DNA from: QHXW01 sp963847515
GTDB taxonomy: Bacteria > Acidobacteriota > Terriglobia > Bryobacterales > Bryobacteraceae
NCBI GenBank assembly: GCA_963847515.1
Contig: CAWKAA010000003.1
Span: 434,001-498,000 of the forward strand
Direction of reading: 5' to 3'
Length of the DNA: 64,000 nt
Below the pieces are notes generated by a model. The model saw only the letters and a list, made by a program, of their open reading frames with translations, did not search any database and had not been told where the DNA came from. Below, in pieces: positions 44,626 through 54,442 of this stretch; position 1 is the stretch's first letter; the number at the start of each line of letters is the position of its first letter. A program made the translations under genes and the position numbers.

Positions 44626-45702
44626 ATGCCCGACGCTAACTTTCATGGCCGGCGCGCAACGTCGATCGAGAATAACCAGCTGCGCGTGACGGTGCTGCAT
44701 GAAGGCGGGCACATTGCCGAGATCCTGGACAAAGCCACCGGAGTGAGTCCGCTGTGGATTCCGCCGTGGCGGTCGATCGAGCCCTCCACATACGATCGCG
44801 CGAAGCACCTCGAGTACGGCAACGATTCCGAGAGTAAGCTGCTGGCCGGCATCATGGGCCACAACCTGTGCCTGGATATCTTTGGCGAGCCCTCCGAGGA
44901 AGAAGCCGCGGCGGGCATGACAGTGCATGGGGAGGGCTCCATCGTGAGGTACGAAGTGACCGCCGATTCTCGCGGGCTGACGCAACGGGCCCAATTTCCC
45001 ATCGCGCAAATGCGATTCGAGCGGCAGATCCGTTTCGGCGGCGAGCGCGCCATCGAGTTCCGCGAAACGCTGGAGAATCTCTCATCCGCCGACCGGCCTA
45101 TCGCTTGGACCCAGCACGCCACGCTCGGGCCGCCTTACATCGAGCGCGGCGTCACGGAATTCCGCGCTTCGGCGACTTTATCGAAAGTGCTCGAAGGCGA
45201 TTACGGCCAGCCAGGCGCATACCAGAAGCCGGGCGCAGACTTCGACTGGCCGAACGTTCCCAACATTGGCGGCGGCCACACGGATCTCCGCGTCTACAAC
45301 CGCGAACCGGTCTCCGCCGGTTTCACCACTCATTTGCTCGACCCGAAGCTCGAACACGCGTATTTTGTCGCCTTCTCAGCCGCGAGCCAGCTCGCCTTCG
45401 GATACGTGTGGCGGCGCTCCGAATTTCCATGGCTCGGCATTTGGGAAGAGAACTACAGCCGTCCTCTACCGCCGTGGAACAGCAGGACGCTCACGCGCGG
45501 GATGGAATTCGGTGTGTCTCCCATATCTGAATCTCGCCGGAAAATGATCGAGCGGAACCGGCTCTTCGGTGTACCGTGCTACCGCTGGATTCCGGCTAAG
45601 ACAACAGTACACGCGGCCTATTGGGCCATGCTGGCGCCCGCCCTGCACGTTCCGGAGGCCCTTACATGGACGGGCAAGAACGAGATCCGCTTCGAGTTGT
45701 GA
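44626..45702 (+). CDS. Galactose mutarotase-like (aldose 1-epimerase superfamily) protein
   Basis: 358 aa, no signal peptide. Beta-sandwich pattern of the galactose-mutarotase superfamily: NNQLRVTVLHEGGHIAEI, RAIEFRETLENLSSADRPIAWTQHATLGPPYIE (conserved His) and a late Glu in WLGIWEENY. It resembles DUF4432/aldose epimerase-like proteins. Substrate unknown. The last 36 bases overlap rimI in another frame. Confidence 0.7.
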   Translation: MPDANFHGRRATSIENNQLRVTVLHEGGHIAEILDKATGVSPLWIPPWRSIEPSTYDRAKHLEYGNDSESKLLAGIMGHNLCLDIFGEPSEEEAAAGMTVHGEGSIVRYEVTADSRGLTQRAQFPIAQMRFERQIRFGGERAIEFRETLENLSSADRPIAWTQHATLGPPYIERGVTEFRASATLSKVLEGDYGQPGAYQKPGADFDWPNVPNIGGGHTDLRVYNREPVSAGFTTHLLDPKLEHAYFVAFSAASQLAFGYVWRRSEFPWLGIWEENYSRPLPPWNSRTLTRGMEFGVSPISESRRKMIERNRLFGVPCYRWIPAKTTVHAAYWAMLAPALHVPEALTWTGKNEIRFEL

Positions 45703-46115
45703 TCGAGACTCGCCCTGCCGGTGAGTCGGATCTCGATGAGCTCTGGCGCATTCAATCGGTATCACTGCCTGCGGTCCAATGGAAAGTCGCGGATTACCTG
45801 CGGCACGAATGCATCGTGGCGACCATTGACGCCCGGCTGGCCGGTTTTGCCGTGGCGCGACGCACCGCGGCAGATGAACTGGAGATCCTGAACGTGGCTG
45901 TCGATCCGCCGTTTCGCCGGCGCGGGGTGGCCCGCCGCATGGTAGAGCAATTGTTGGCTAACTTTCACGGTAATGTATACCTGGAAGTCCGCACCTCGAA
46001 CCTTGCCGCACGCAAACTTTATCATTCCTTGGGATTTGAGGCAGTTGGGGTACGGAACGACTACTATGACTCACCGGGAGAATCCGCTATTGTCATGAAG
46101 TTTCATTCATGTTAA
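45666..46115 (+). CDS. rimI: GNAT N-acetyltransferase, RimI-like
   Basis: 149 aa from the ATG at 45666, inside the end of the preceding gene. The acetyl-CoA loop is LNVAVDPPFRRRGVARRMVEQLL (R/Q-x-x-G-x-A), and YLEVRTSNLAARKLYHSLGFEAVGVRNDYY is the RimI-type C-terminal part. RimI acetylates the N terminus of ribosomal protein S18, but in many bacteria other proteins are also targets. Confidence 0.82.
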   Translation: MDGQERDPLRVVIETRPAGESDLDELWRIQSVSLPAVQWKVADYLRHECIVATIDARLAGFAVARRTAADELEILNVAVDPPFRRRGVARRMVEQLLANFHGNVYLEVRTSNLAARKLYHSLGFEAVGVRNDYYDSPGESAIVMKFHSC

Positions 46116-46251
46116 GGTCACAAATGGACGGGCGTGGCAACGGTCCGTCGATTCTTTCAAAACTGAATAAAAGTGCAGATTACCCACCGGGCCCTTTTCG
46201 TTGGGAATCGACTCGGCGCGGCAACCTCACATTAGAGGAGGAATGCCTGGA

Positions 46252-46488
46252 ATGGATCGAAACACTCAAGAGGAACTCAAAGCGCACCTGATGCAGACGG
46301 ACGAAGGATTTCGACGCTTGGTAAACGAACACTCCGACTATGCCCAAAAGTTGGAGGATCTGGCGGCGAAGCCCCATCCAACCGAGCAGGAACAATTGGA
46401 GGAAGTCCGGCTGAAGAAGTTGAAACTTCATGCGAAGGATCAAATCGAGGCGATTCTGAGCCGCTATCGCGCTCAGCAAGTAGCCTGA
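46252..46488 (+). CDS. YdcH-like (DUF465) small protein
   Basis: 78 aa. LKAHLMQTDEGFRRLVNEHSDYAQKLEDLAAKPHPTEQEQLEEVRLKKLKLHAKDQIEAILSRYR is a helical hairpin typical of YdcH/DUF465 proteins. The ATG at 46252 sits 10 bases after AGGAGG; the ATG at 46243 is too close to it. Function in the family is unknown. A strong terminator follows. Confidence 0.8.
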   Translation: MDRNTQEELKAHLMQTDEGFRRLVNEHSDYAQKLEDLAAKPHPTEQEQLEEVRLKKLKLHAKDQIEAILSRYRAQQVA

Positions 46489-46516
46489 AATCAGGTGCGC
46501 TGATTGCACTTAGTAG

Positions 46517-46550
46517 AGCCCGGTCTGGCTTAGCCAGGCTGGGCTTTTTT
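46517..46550 (+). terminator. Rho-independent terminator
   Basis: A 13-bp stem with two G-T wobbles (AGCCCGGTCTGGC / GCCAGGCTGGGCT) closed by TTA is followed by a T-run (TTTTTTGTTTT). It ends the rimI-ydcH-like transcript, 28 bases after the stop codon. Confidence 0.85.
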
Positions 46551-46576
46551 GTTTTCAAGCGGACTACAATACAAGC

Positions 46577-47077
46577 ATGAGCACGCGAGCGCTGGTGCCC
46601 GTCGAGGAATACCTGCGAATGAGTTTCGAAGGTCCGGATCCGGAGTATCTGGATGGCGAACTCGTGGAGCGGAATTTGGGCGGCGATTCACATAGCAGCA
46701 CGCAATCGAACCTGGATGGCATCCTCCATCCCTTGAAGAAGAAGTATCGGATTCACGTTCGACCTGAGATTCACATGCGTCTGGCGCCTACGCGCATTCG
46801 CGTAGCCGACCTCGCGGTCTTCCGGGAGAAACCTGCGGCTCAAATTCCGTCGTCTCCGCCGCACATTGTGGTCGAGATCGTTTCCCCGGGCGACAGGTAT
46901 ATTGAGATTCATGAGAAGCTCGAAGAGTACCGGCTTTGGGGCATCAAGCACATTTGGCTGATGGATCCGACGTCGCGGACTTTCTCGGTTTATGACGACG
47001 CGGGCCTTCGCGAGGTCCCGGTGCTGGAACTGCCGGAATACGAACTGACGATTCAAAAGTCTGACGTCTTCGAGTGA
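46577..47077 (+). CDS. Uma2-family endonuclease-like protein
   Basis: 166 aa. The PD-(D/E)xK fold of Uma2/DUF820 is shown by PVEEYLRM, DPEYLDGELVERNLGG, RVADLAVFRE (Asp), HIVVEIVSPGDR (Glu-x) and KLEEYRLWGIKHIWLMDP. The family is very common in cyanobacteria and Acidobacteria; nuclease activity is predicted from fold and mostly untested. Its end overlaps the Smr gene by four bases. Confidence 0.85.
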   Translation: MSTRALVPVEEYLRMSFEGPDPEYLDGELVERNLGGDSHSSTQSNLDGILHPLKKKYRIHVRPEIHMRLAPTRIRVADLAVFREKPAAQIPSSPPHIVVEIVSPGDRYIEIHEKLEEYRLWGIKHIWLMDPTSRTFSVYDDAGLREVPVLELPEYELTIQKSDVFE

Positions 47078-47343
47078 GCGACGAGCCCGTTCGCATCCCG
47101 ATCACCGACGTGTTCGACTTGCACACCGTTCCGCCGCGCGACGTAAAACCGGTTGTGGAGGCTTACCTCGAAGAGGCGCACAAGCTGGGTTTCAAGGCCC
47201 TGCGCATCATTCATGGCCGCGGCGTGGGCGTGCAGCGGGAGATCGTCCGAGGCGTTTTGGCGAAAACGGAATTTGTCGAGTCGTTCCGGGATGCGCCCGC
47301 GGAGACAGGAGGCTGGGGCGCTACGATTGTGACGCTGCGGTGA
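47074..47343 (+). CDS. Smr-domain protein
   Basis: 89 aa, a free-standing Smr domain as found at the C terminus of MutS2. FDLHTVPPRDVKPVVEAYLEEAHKLGFKALRIIHGRGVGVQREIVRGVL contains the conserved DLH and HGxG motifs. Smr domains nick branched DNA or cleave RNA. The GTG start overlaps the Uma2 stop codon. Confidence 0.85.
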   Translation: MSDEPVRIPITDVFDLHTVPPRDVKPVVEAYLEEAHKLGFKALRIIHGRGVGVQREIVRGVLAKTEFVESFRDAPAETGGWGATIVTLR

Positions 47344-47351
47344 TGCGCCGC

Positions 47352-48683
47352 CTACACGGCGTCCGAAACGCTGGCCATGTTGAAATCGGTGACAAGGATC
47401 GCCGGCACGATGGAGGCTCCCGTCTCAGCCCCCTGGCTGCGTAAGGGATGAGTGAGTTTCTTGGTATTCTGCAAAACGCGCACGGGACTCTCATTCCAGC
47501 GGTAATTCGTCACGGGGTCGGTCACTTTGCCCTTCTCCACCAGAAACACGCCGTCGCGAGTCAACCCGGTTAACTGCAGCGTCTGCGGCTGCAGGAATCG
47601 GATGTACCAGAAACGCGTGATCAGCAGGCCTCTGTCGGTCGACTGGATGAGATCTTCCAGCGTGTAGTCCTGGCCGTCCAGCGTCAGGTTACCTGGCGCC
47701 GGTGTTGGATCCTTGCCCGCCTTGCTCGCCCAAAAGCGGTCGTAAAACAGGTTCTTTACTACACCCTTTTCGATCCAGGCAATGCGCTCGTTCGGCAGCA
47801 GTGAGGGACCCCACGGTGTGGCCGGCAGTTTCATGTCGGAGGGATCGCTGCGAAGCGTGATGTATTCCGGAAACATCTTTTCACCAAGATGCGTGCCGCC
47901 ACCTTGCTTGCTGAGGAATGACTGTCCTTGTTCGGCATCGCGCGCGTCAAAATTGGAACCCAGGAACCCTACCAGATCGCTTACCCCCGCCGGTTCCAGG
48001 ATCACGGTGTATTTTCCGGGATCGAGCTTTCTTCTCGTGCCTGAGCCGCGGACGCATTTCTCAACCGAAATGCGTGCCGCTGTTTCTCCATGGACGTCTT
48101 TGAGCGATACCGAAGTTTGCGAGGCCCATCCCGAGCTTGCGCCGCCCGCGCTCCGCATGGTGTTGGTCAAGCTCGAATCCGTGAAGGTGTGATATCCGAA
48201 CAACCCGGCCTTGTTGCCCACGGCCACGGCGTTTGCCGAGCGCTGGATAAAGCCGGCCGCGGTCAGCTTGTTTACTTTCGCGCTATCGATCACGGCCTTG
48301 ACGTGCGGGATCATTACATCGCCGCGGGCTGAGCCCGTAAAGGAATCAAAATTCTTTAGCTCCAAGTATTTCTGCGGCCCCAGCGCGGGCATGTCTTCCG
48401 GATTCGGCTGGGAGATGCGGGCCAGTTGCTCGGCTTGCTCGACGCCGCGCTTCAGAGCCGCATCCGTCTGTTCGCTGACTACGGCGTTGCCCTCGCGTTT
48501 ATCGTCGGTCACGCTGCTAATGGAAGCCTGCTGCGTGATGCGGTAGCCGGAGGTGGTAATGCCGTTGTTCGCAAAGCGAATAAAGACGTCTTCGGTCCAG
48601 TTCAAATCTACCTGGCACTGCGGCAGCTTCGAGTAGCTGATCACCTTGTCGATGAGGTTCTTGGCGTCCTCGTGGCTCAGCAT
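47352..48683 (-). CDS. TldE/PmbA-like metallopeptidase-related protein
   Basis: 443 aa. It lacks the HExxxH motif and so is the TldE-type partner. Family features are FIRFANNGITTSGYRITQQASIS, GKYTVILEPAGVSDLVGFL and GLTRDGVFLVEKGKVTDPVTNYRWNESPVRVL. TldD and TldE form a heterodimeric protease that unfolds and digests peptides, for example in microcin maturation. The tldD-like gene lies 12 bases upstream. Confidence 0.85.
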   Translation of the reverse strand: MLSHEDAKNLIDKVISYSKLPQCQVDLNWTEDVFIRFANNGITTSGYRITQQASISSVTDDKREGNAVVSEQTDAALKRGVEQAEQLARISQPNPEDMPALGPQKYLELKNFDSFTGSARGDVMIPHVKAVIDSAKVNKLTAAGFIQRSANAVAVGNKAGLFGYHTFTDSSLTNTMRSAGGASSGWASQTSVSLKDVHGETAARISVEKCVRGSGTRRKLDPGKYTVILEPAGVSDLVGFLGSNFDARDAEQGQSFLSKQGGGTHLGEKMFPEYITLRSDPSDMKLPATPWGPSLLPNERIAWIEKGVVKNLFYDRFWASKAGKDPTPAPGNLTLDGQDYTLEDLIQSTDRGLLITRFWYIRFLQPQTLQLTGLTRDGVFLVEKGKVTDPVTNYRWNESPVRVLQNTKKLTHPLRSQGAETGASIVPAILVTDFNMASVSDAV

Positions 48684-48695
48684 GATCGTCTCCTG

Positions 48696-50304
48696 TCAGT
48701 CCGTCACCAGCACATTCACCTGGCGGAACCGCGCCGGCGAGCAGCCATGGCTCACGGCATTGATCTGTTCGGGCTCGCCTTTGCCGTCGAAAAACGAGCC
48801 GAACTGCTGCCAGTAGCCCGGACCGGCAATGCCGTCGCAGGCGTGCCAGAAGTCCGTGGTTTTCGATTGGTAGGCCACGCGCGAGAGCATGCCCCGCTTC
48901 TTGCCTCCTTTGATCTCCCAGAACGCGTCGCCGCCGAACTGGAAGTTGTAGCGCTGCTGGTCGATGGAGAAACTGCCGTCGCCCTCGATCAGGATGCCAT
49001 CCTCCACGCCGGAAATCAGATCGTCCGGCGTCACGCTCCGCGGGCCGGCCTCCAGCCAGACGTTGGGCATGCGCTGAAAGGGCACGCTGGACCAGGAATC
49101 CGCGTAGCAGCAGCCCCGCGATTCCTTTTCTCCGATCAGGTGCGCCTGGTCGCGAATGGTCTGGTAGTGCTTGAAGACGCCTTTTTCGATGATAGGGAAC
49201 TTGGTGGTGAGCACGCCGTCGTCGTCGTACTTGACGGTGGCCAGACCGCCGTCGTTGGTGCGGTCGCCGAAGATGTTGATCAGCTCGCTGCCGACCTGAT
49301 ATTTACCCATCTTCTCGGTGGTCATGAAGCTGGTTCCCGCGAAATTGGCTTCGTAGCCCAGGGCGCGATCCAGTTCCGTGGAATGTCCGATCGACTCGTG
49401 AATGGTTAGCCACAGATGGCTGGGCAGCAGCACCAGATCCTTTTTTCCGGGCGTCGACCGGCGGCGCAGCCAGATGCTCCAGCACTTCGTCGCGGATGCG
49501 CGGAGCATTTTCGCCTACGTTGGCTTTCGCCACCGATTCCCACCCTGCGGAGGCGGGCGGAACCTTGTAGCTACGCGTGCGGGAGATGTTCTTCTCGAAG
49601 TCCACCGCGGTCGCCTGCAAAAGCGGCATTCCCTGAACGACGTACTGCTGGATCGACGAACCTTCGCTCGAAGCCAGGTATTTGTCTTCAGCGCGGAAGG
49701 CAAGAAACCCGAAAGCGGAAAATACTTTCGGATCTTTCTTGATGGTGAAGGCGGCGCTGTGAATCAGCTCCAGCTTTTCATCCACTGAAACGCTGAACGG
49801 ATCTTTCTCGAAAGCGGACGTCCAACGGTCGGTATAGGCCTTGGTGGGGGCCAGCTGGACTGGAGCCGACTGCAGCGCCGAGTTCGCCTTCGCCACGACG
49901 ATGGCCTCGCGCGTGATCCGAGCGACCTCGCTGGAAGTCACCAGAGGCGATGCGGCGAATCCCCATTGCCCATTCACGATGACCCGCACGCCGAAGCCGA
50001 AACTTTGCTGGTCGGTCACGAACGGCACTTCGTCGGTCTTGCTGCTTCCGCGCTGCGGCGAAAGGCGATAGCCGGAAAATTGCTGGCGATAGCGGTTGAT
50101 CCGGATGTCGGCGTAGCTGGCCCCTTGTTTTCTGGCCTCCGCGAGAGCTACGCCGCCGAGCTTTTCAAGTTCCGGGTTGGGTTTGGTGGCCGTTTCGCCG
50201 GGAGCGCCGAATAATCGATTCGCCAGCAGAGTCGAGGCTCCAGCTGCGGTCGAGAGCAGGAATGAGCGCCGGGTGAAAAATCCTGGCAGACGTGTTGTTA
50301 CCAT
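48696..50304 (-). CDS. tldD: TldD-like metalloprotease with Tat signal, frameshifted in this sequence
   Basis: About 535 aa after correction. The N terminus FFTRRSFLLSTAAGASTLLA is a twin-arginine signal, unusual for TldD, which is cytosolic in E. coli. The catalytic motif TIHESIGHSTELDRALGYE (HExxxH) lies after a frameshift in the run of six T at 49441-49446 (AAAAAA on the coding strand): removing one base joins VDARK to DLVLLPSHLWLTIHE. The zinc Cys-containing C-terminal part (HACDGIAGPGYWQQFGSF) is intact. It pairs with the TldE-like gene downstream. Export would place the complex in the periplasm. Confidence 0.85.
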
Positions 50305-50329
50305 ACAACCCCCACGGTCAGGTAGTGTA

Positions 50330-50623
50330 CTACGCGGGCGTTTCGCCTTCAGGCTTGGAATCCCCTTTCCTGCGGATAAAATTGTAGCTCAAGGGAAAAA
50401 TCGAGGCGGGAAGAGTGCCGTCGTCTACCGTTACCGCAACGTCGTCGACGTACTCTGGGGCGTTTTCCAAAAGCTCCACTTCCACCTGGTAGTCTTTGGA
50501 TTCGAATTCAACTTCGTACACTTTCACGTCCGGCAATTCGGACAGGAGTTGCGCGGCAGACATAGCCGACCATCGCGTGACCTCGGCGTCCAGAACGGGC
50601 TGCCATTCCTTCCGGCGGGACAC
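50330..50623 (-). CDS. Conserved hypothetical protein, 97 aa
   Basis: A small acidic protein: WQPVLDAEVTRWSAMSAAQLLSELPDVKVYEVEFESKDYQVEVELLENAPEYVDDVAVTVDD suggests a helix followed by beta strands. No family recognised. It lies between the aminotransferase and tldD genes on the same strand. Confidence 0.6.
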   Translation of the reverse strand: MSRRKEWQPVLDAEVTRWSAMSAAQLLSELPDVKVYEVEFESKDYQVEVELLENAPEYVDDVAVTVDDGTLPASIFPLSYNFIRRKGDSKPEGETPA

Positions 50624-50626
50624 TTT

Positions 50627-51818
50627 CTAGTGTGATCCTACGGTCATCCGGCTGGCCATTGCCGTCTTGATGCGCTCCACCGCCTCCATCAGGTTCTCGT
50701 AAGAATTGGCATAGCTGAAACGGATGTAGCCTTCGCCGTACTCGCCGAAGGCGGCGCCGCTGAGGCACGAAACGCCGGCTTCATAGAGCAGGTAATCGGC
50801 CAGTTCCTTGGACTTCATGCCGGTGCCGGTGATATTGGCGAACGCGTAAAATGCACCGCCAGGAAGCGCGCAGCGGAATCCGGGGATCTGGTTGAGGCCG
50901 GCACAGAAGGCATCGCGGCGGCGGCGGAATTCGGCGACCATGCGGTCGACGGCTTCCTGCGGCCCATCGAGCGCGGCAAGGCCGGCGCGCTGCGTGAAGC
51001 TGGCGCGGTGCAGGAGTTGGAATTCACCATCAGCTTGTTGACGGCATCCACCAGCCAAGCGGGCATCACGCCGTAGCCCATGCGCCAGCCCGTCATGGCG
51101 TAGGTCTTCGAGAATCCATCCAGAATGATGGTCTTTTCCAGCATGCCCGGGCAGGCTAGCGATCGACGCCGGGGCCTCGTCGCCGTAATAGATGCGGGAG
51201 TAGATTTCGTCGGAGAGCACCATCAGGTCGCGGTCGCGCAACCATATCGGCGATGGCGCGAATGTCTTCGGGCGGAATCAAGCCGCCGGTGGGATTCTGC
51301 GGCGAATTGAGCACCAGCATCTTGGTTTTCGTCGACAGGCGCTTGCGGAGCGTGTCGAGATCGAAGGAGAAACCGCGCTCTTCGACCAGCGGCATAGGCA
51401 CCGGCATGCCGCCCGAGAAGCGGATCATCGATTCGTAGATGGGGAAACCGGGGTCGGGATAGATCACTTCGTCGCCCGGCTCGATCAGCGCCAGCATGGG
51501 GAAGAAGATAATCGGCTTGCCGCCCGGGACGATGGAGACGTGTTCCGGCCCCACGCTGAATCTTGCGGGTGCGCGAAACGTAACGGGCGACTGGCTCTCG
51601 CGCAGTTCCGGCAGTCCCTGGGTGGGGCCGTAATGGGTGTAGCCTTCGTCGAGCGCCTGCTTGGCGGCTTCAACGATGTGAGCGGGGGTGGGGAAGTCCG
51701 GCTCGCCGATCTCCAGATGGATCACGTGCTTGCCCTGCCGCTCCAGCTCGCGCGCGCGCACCAGCACTTCGAACGCGGACTCCACTCCGATGTCGTTCAT
51801 TCGCTCGGCTAGTTTCAT
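50627..51818 (-). CDS. PLP-dependent aminotransferase (aspartate aminotransferase class I), several frameshifts
   Basis: About 395 aa after correction. The fold-type I features are spread over three frames: IHLEIGEPDFPTPAHIVEAA, SIVPGGKPIIFFPMLALI, LVLNSPQNPTGGLIPPEDI, LMVLSDEIYSRIYYG, IILDGFSKTYAMTGWRMGYG (PLP Lys) and IRFSYANSYENLMEAVERI. I place one-base insertions near 51240 and 51149, a two-base GC insertion near 51003 and a compensating pair of indels between 51556 and 51600. It overlaps the OB-fold gene by four bases. Likely an aspartate/alanine-type transaminase. Confidence 0.85.
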
Positions 51819-52021
51819 GCGATTCTCCGGAAGAAAGGAACGCCGTCGCGCAGTTCGACCTGCTCGACACGGTCGTCGATGGCCGCGCGCTCGCCAATCA
51901 CGCGGCCCGTGACGCGCGTGCCGTCGGGAAGCGTCACGATGGCGACTTGATACGGCACGTCATTGGCGAAGGCCTCGGGCGCGAGGTGGACGACGGTTTC
52001 CGTGTAAACAGTTCCGATCAT
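51815..52021 (-). CDS. OB-fold protein (DUF35-like), thiolase-associated
   Basis: 68 aa. YQVAIVTLPDGTRVTGRVIGERAAIDDRVEQVELRDGVPFFRRI matches the C-terminal OB-fold half of DUF35 proteins, which accompany SCP2-type thiolases and bind acyl-CoA. The N-terminal zinc ribbon of longer members is missing. It lies downstream of the thiolase gene, which supports the pairing. Confidence 0.75.
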   Translation of the reverse strand: MIGTVYTETVVHLAPEAFANDVPYQVAIVTLPDGTRVTGRVIGERAAIDDRVEQVELRDGVPFFRRIA

Positions 52022-52094
52022 GAGCGCTCCCTCGCCTGAAGGGCTCGGTCGCCGACGCGGCGACACGGGGACGCGGCGACGCGGCGAACGGATC

Positions 52095-53262
52095 TCATAC
52101 GTTGCCGAGAATGCTCACTACGCACGAAGCGCCCGAACCGCCCAGATTCTGCGCCAAGCCGAGCGAATGCCGTTTCAGTTGCAGGTCGCCGGCTTCGCAG
52201 CGGATCTGGGCCACGATGTCGCAGATTTGTGCGACGCCGGTGGCGCCCACGGGATGGCCCTTGGATTTCAGGCCGCCGCTGGCGTTGATGGGCTTCTCGC
52301 CTGTGCGGGCGGTGGCGCCGGAGGCTTCGTAAGGTCCGCCCCGAACCGCGTTCGACGAAACCCAGATCTTCGAGCGCGACGATCTCGGCGATGGTGAAGC
52401 AATCGTGCAGCTCAGCGAACTGGATGTCCTGGGGACCGACGCCCGCCATCTCATAGGCTTTCTGCGAAGCCCGTCGCACGGCAGGGAAGGTGGTGATGTC
52501 CTGCTTCTGGTCGAGCGCGACGAAATCGGACGCCTGCGCGACGCCTAGAATGCGCACAGGCTTGCTCGGTGAAATCGCGCGCGCGATCGAGCGGGCATCA
52601 GCAGGACCGCCGCCGCGCCGTCGCTGATCAGCGAGCAATCGTAGAGGTGCAGCGGCTCGGCGACCGGCCGCGCTGTTCAGCGCCTGCTCCATGGTGATGA
52701 CCTTGCGCATGTGCGCATCCGGATTGAGCGCGCCGTTGGCGTGATTCTTCACGGCCACCGCGGCCAGGTGCTCGCGCGTCGTCCCGAATTCATACATGTG
52801 CCGGCGCGCGATCATGGCGAACAGCGACGGGAAAGTGGAGCCGGCTTTGATCTCGCCCGGAGCAATCGCCCGCGCCCGCCAGAATTTCGGTGACGCGCGC
52901 GGTGGGCTGCGAGGTCATCTTCTCGACGCCGGCCGACCAAGTACGCAATCGTACACGCCGCTGGCTACTGCGGAAAATGCGTGGAAGAAGGCCGATCCGC
53001 TCGAGGCGCAGGCGGCTTCGAAACGGGTGGCGGGAACGTCGTGGATTCCGAGGGCCGTGGAAATGTACGGCGCCAGGTGATTCTGGCCGGCGAAGGAAGG
53101 CCCGGCGAAGTTCCCAAGGTAAAAAGCCTCCACCTGCGAAGGGCTAACATGCCCATTTTTCAAGCACTTCTCGCCGGCTTCGACAGCTAACGAGCGCAGA
53201 TCCGGTCGGGGAAGGCGCCGAAGGGCGTTTTGCCCGGCGGCGACGACCGCCACAGGTCTCAT
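52095..53262 (-). CDS. Thiolase (SCP2/acetyl-CoA acetyltransferase type), several frameshifts
   Basis: About 385 aa after correction. Pieces in three frames give RFEAACASSGSAFFHAF (nucleophilic Cys), SLFAMIARRHMYEFGTTREHLAAVAVKNHANGALNP, DIQFAELHDCFTIAEIVALEDLGF (His), PINASGGLKSKGHPVGATGVAQICDI (His) and GGSGASCVVSIL (second Cys). At least four shifts separate them, for example near 52940 (GTACTTGG) and around 52350 and 52640. It condenses or cleaves acyl-CoAs, probably with the OB-fold protein as partner. Confidence 0.82.
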
Positions 53263-53341
53263 ATAATTAGCTTAGCGCGTTCAAAGTAGTCTCCACGTTC
53301 TCGCGTCCCGAGCCGTCATCTGCAAGTAGGGACGGGATTTC

Positions 53342-53881
53342 GTGTTTTGCGACGTCATGAGCGAATTAGTGCCCCCGCCTCTCGAGGCAGCCGAGAGACA
53401 AAACCGGTTTGTCTCGGAAAATCTGCGGCGTATTTTCGTGCAGATTTACCGGATTGTGGGCAACATCGCCGATGCCCAGGATTTGACGCAAGAGGCGTTC
53501 ATTAAGGCGCTGCAGCGGCAGGAGCAGCTCAAGGACGACCTGAAAGCCGCACACTGGCTTTCGCGCATCGCCACCAACACTGCCATCGATTTTTTGCGCC
53601 GGCACGGCCGCGCGGGGCACTGCGAAGTGGACCTGCAGACGGAAAGCCGTGAGGAGTCGCCGGAGGAATTGCTGCTGCGTTCCGAGCATCGCGAGTATCT
53701 CGAAGACGGATTGCGTTTGTTGACGGCGCGGGAGCGCGCAGCACTGATATTGCGCGACGTGGAAGGATGCTCGGCCGAGGAGGTCGCGCAGCAACTGGAT
53801 TGCTCGAAGGCCACGGTACGATCGCACATTGCCAATGCGCGCATCAAACTGCGCCGATATATGGCGGGAAGGAGACGCTGA
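53342..53881 (+). CDS. RNA polymerase ECF sigma factor
   Basis: 179 aa. Region 2 is IFVQIYRIVGNIADAQDLTQEAFIKALQR with WLSRIATNTAIDFLRR, and region 4 is LTARERAALILRDVEGCSAEEVAQQLDCSKATVRSHIANARIKLRR. GTG at 53342 or ATG at 53357 may start it. The stop overlaps the start of the anti-sigma factor gene, the standard arrangement. Confidence 0.9.
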   Translation: MFCDVMSELVPPPLEAAERQNRFVSENLRRIFVQIYRIVGNIADAQDLTQEAFIKALQRQEQLKDDLKAAHWLSRIATNTAIDFLRRHGRAGHCEVDLQTESREESPEELLLRSEHREYLEDGLRLLTARERAALILRDVEGCSAEEVAQQLDCSKATVRSHIANARIKLRRYMAGRRR

Positions 53882-54442
53882 TGAGGAAGCATCCGAGTGA
53901 GGCGAATCTGGCGCTGTTCGCCGGCGGTGAGTTGAACCGTTGGACCCGCTGGAGTGTAGAGCGGCACGTCGCCATCTGCGACGGATGCCGGCGGGACATC
54001 TCCGATTTTTCGGCGTTGCGCGCCGACTCTGCGGTGCTGGCGGAACTTCCGGAGGCTGCATGGGATCCCATGGCGGCTGAGATGAAGGCCAATATTCGGT
54101 TGGGTCTGGAAGCGGGCGAGTGCGTTAGCCCTCATGCCGTATCGCGGATGATTTTCAGCCCGCGCGCTCTGGCGGCTTGCGTCAGCTTGGCGGCGCTCTT
54201 GGTTGCCAGCGTGTTCCTGGAGCGGCCGGCTCCGCGTGGAACGGACATCAGGACATCCGAAGCGGTGCTCGAAACCAGCGGGTCTGGTATCCACTTTAGA
54301 GAAGGCGATCAGGGCATGGTGCTGCTGAACGCAACACGCGCACGAAGTAAATGATCTGGCGACGGGCCGCGCGATGCGGCAAAGTTACGTCGATTCTGAA
54401 ACCGGCAAGGTGACCATCAACAATGTCTATTACGTGGAGTAG
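53881..54442 (+). CDS. Zinc-finger anti-sigma factor, frameshifted near the 3' end
   Basis: The N terminus has a ZAS motif, ERHVAICDGCRRDIS (HxxxCxxC), followed by a single membrane helix (ALAACVSLAALLVASVFL). The frame as written ends at 54354, but the next frame continues ATGRAMRQSYVDSETGKVTINNVYYVE to 54442, a typical tail for this family, so an indel lies near 54330-54345. It should hold the ECF sigma factor at the membrane. The last 20 bases overlap the next gene. Confidence 0.8.

Noticed and set aside
48426..49409. Plus-strand frame of 327 aa opposite tldD/tldE
   Set aside because: Shadow; HExxxH and family motifs are on the minus strand.
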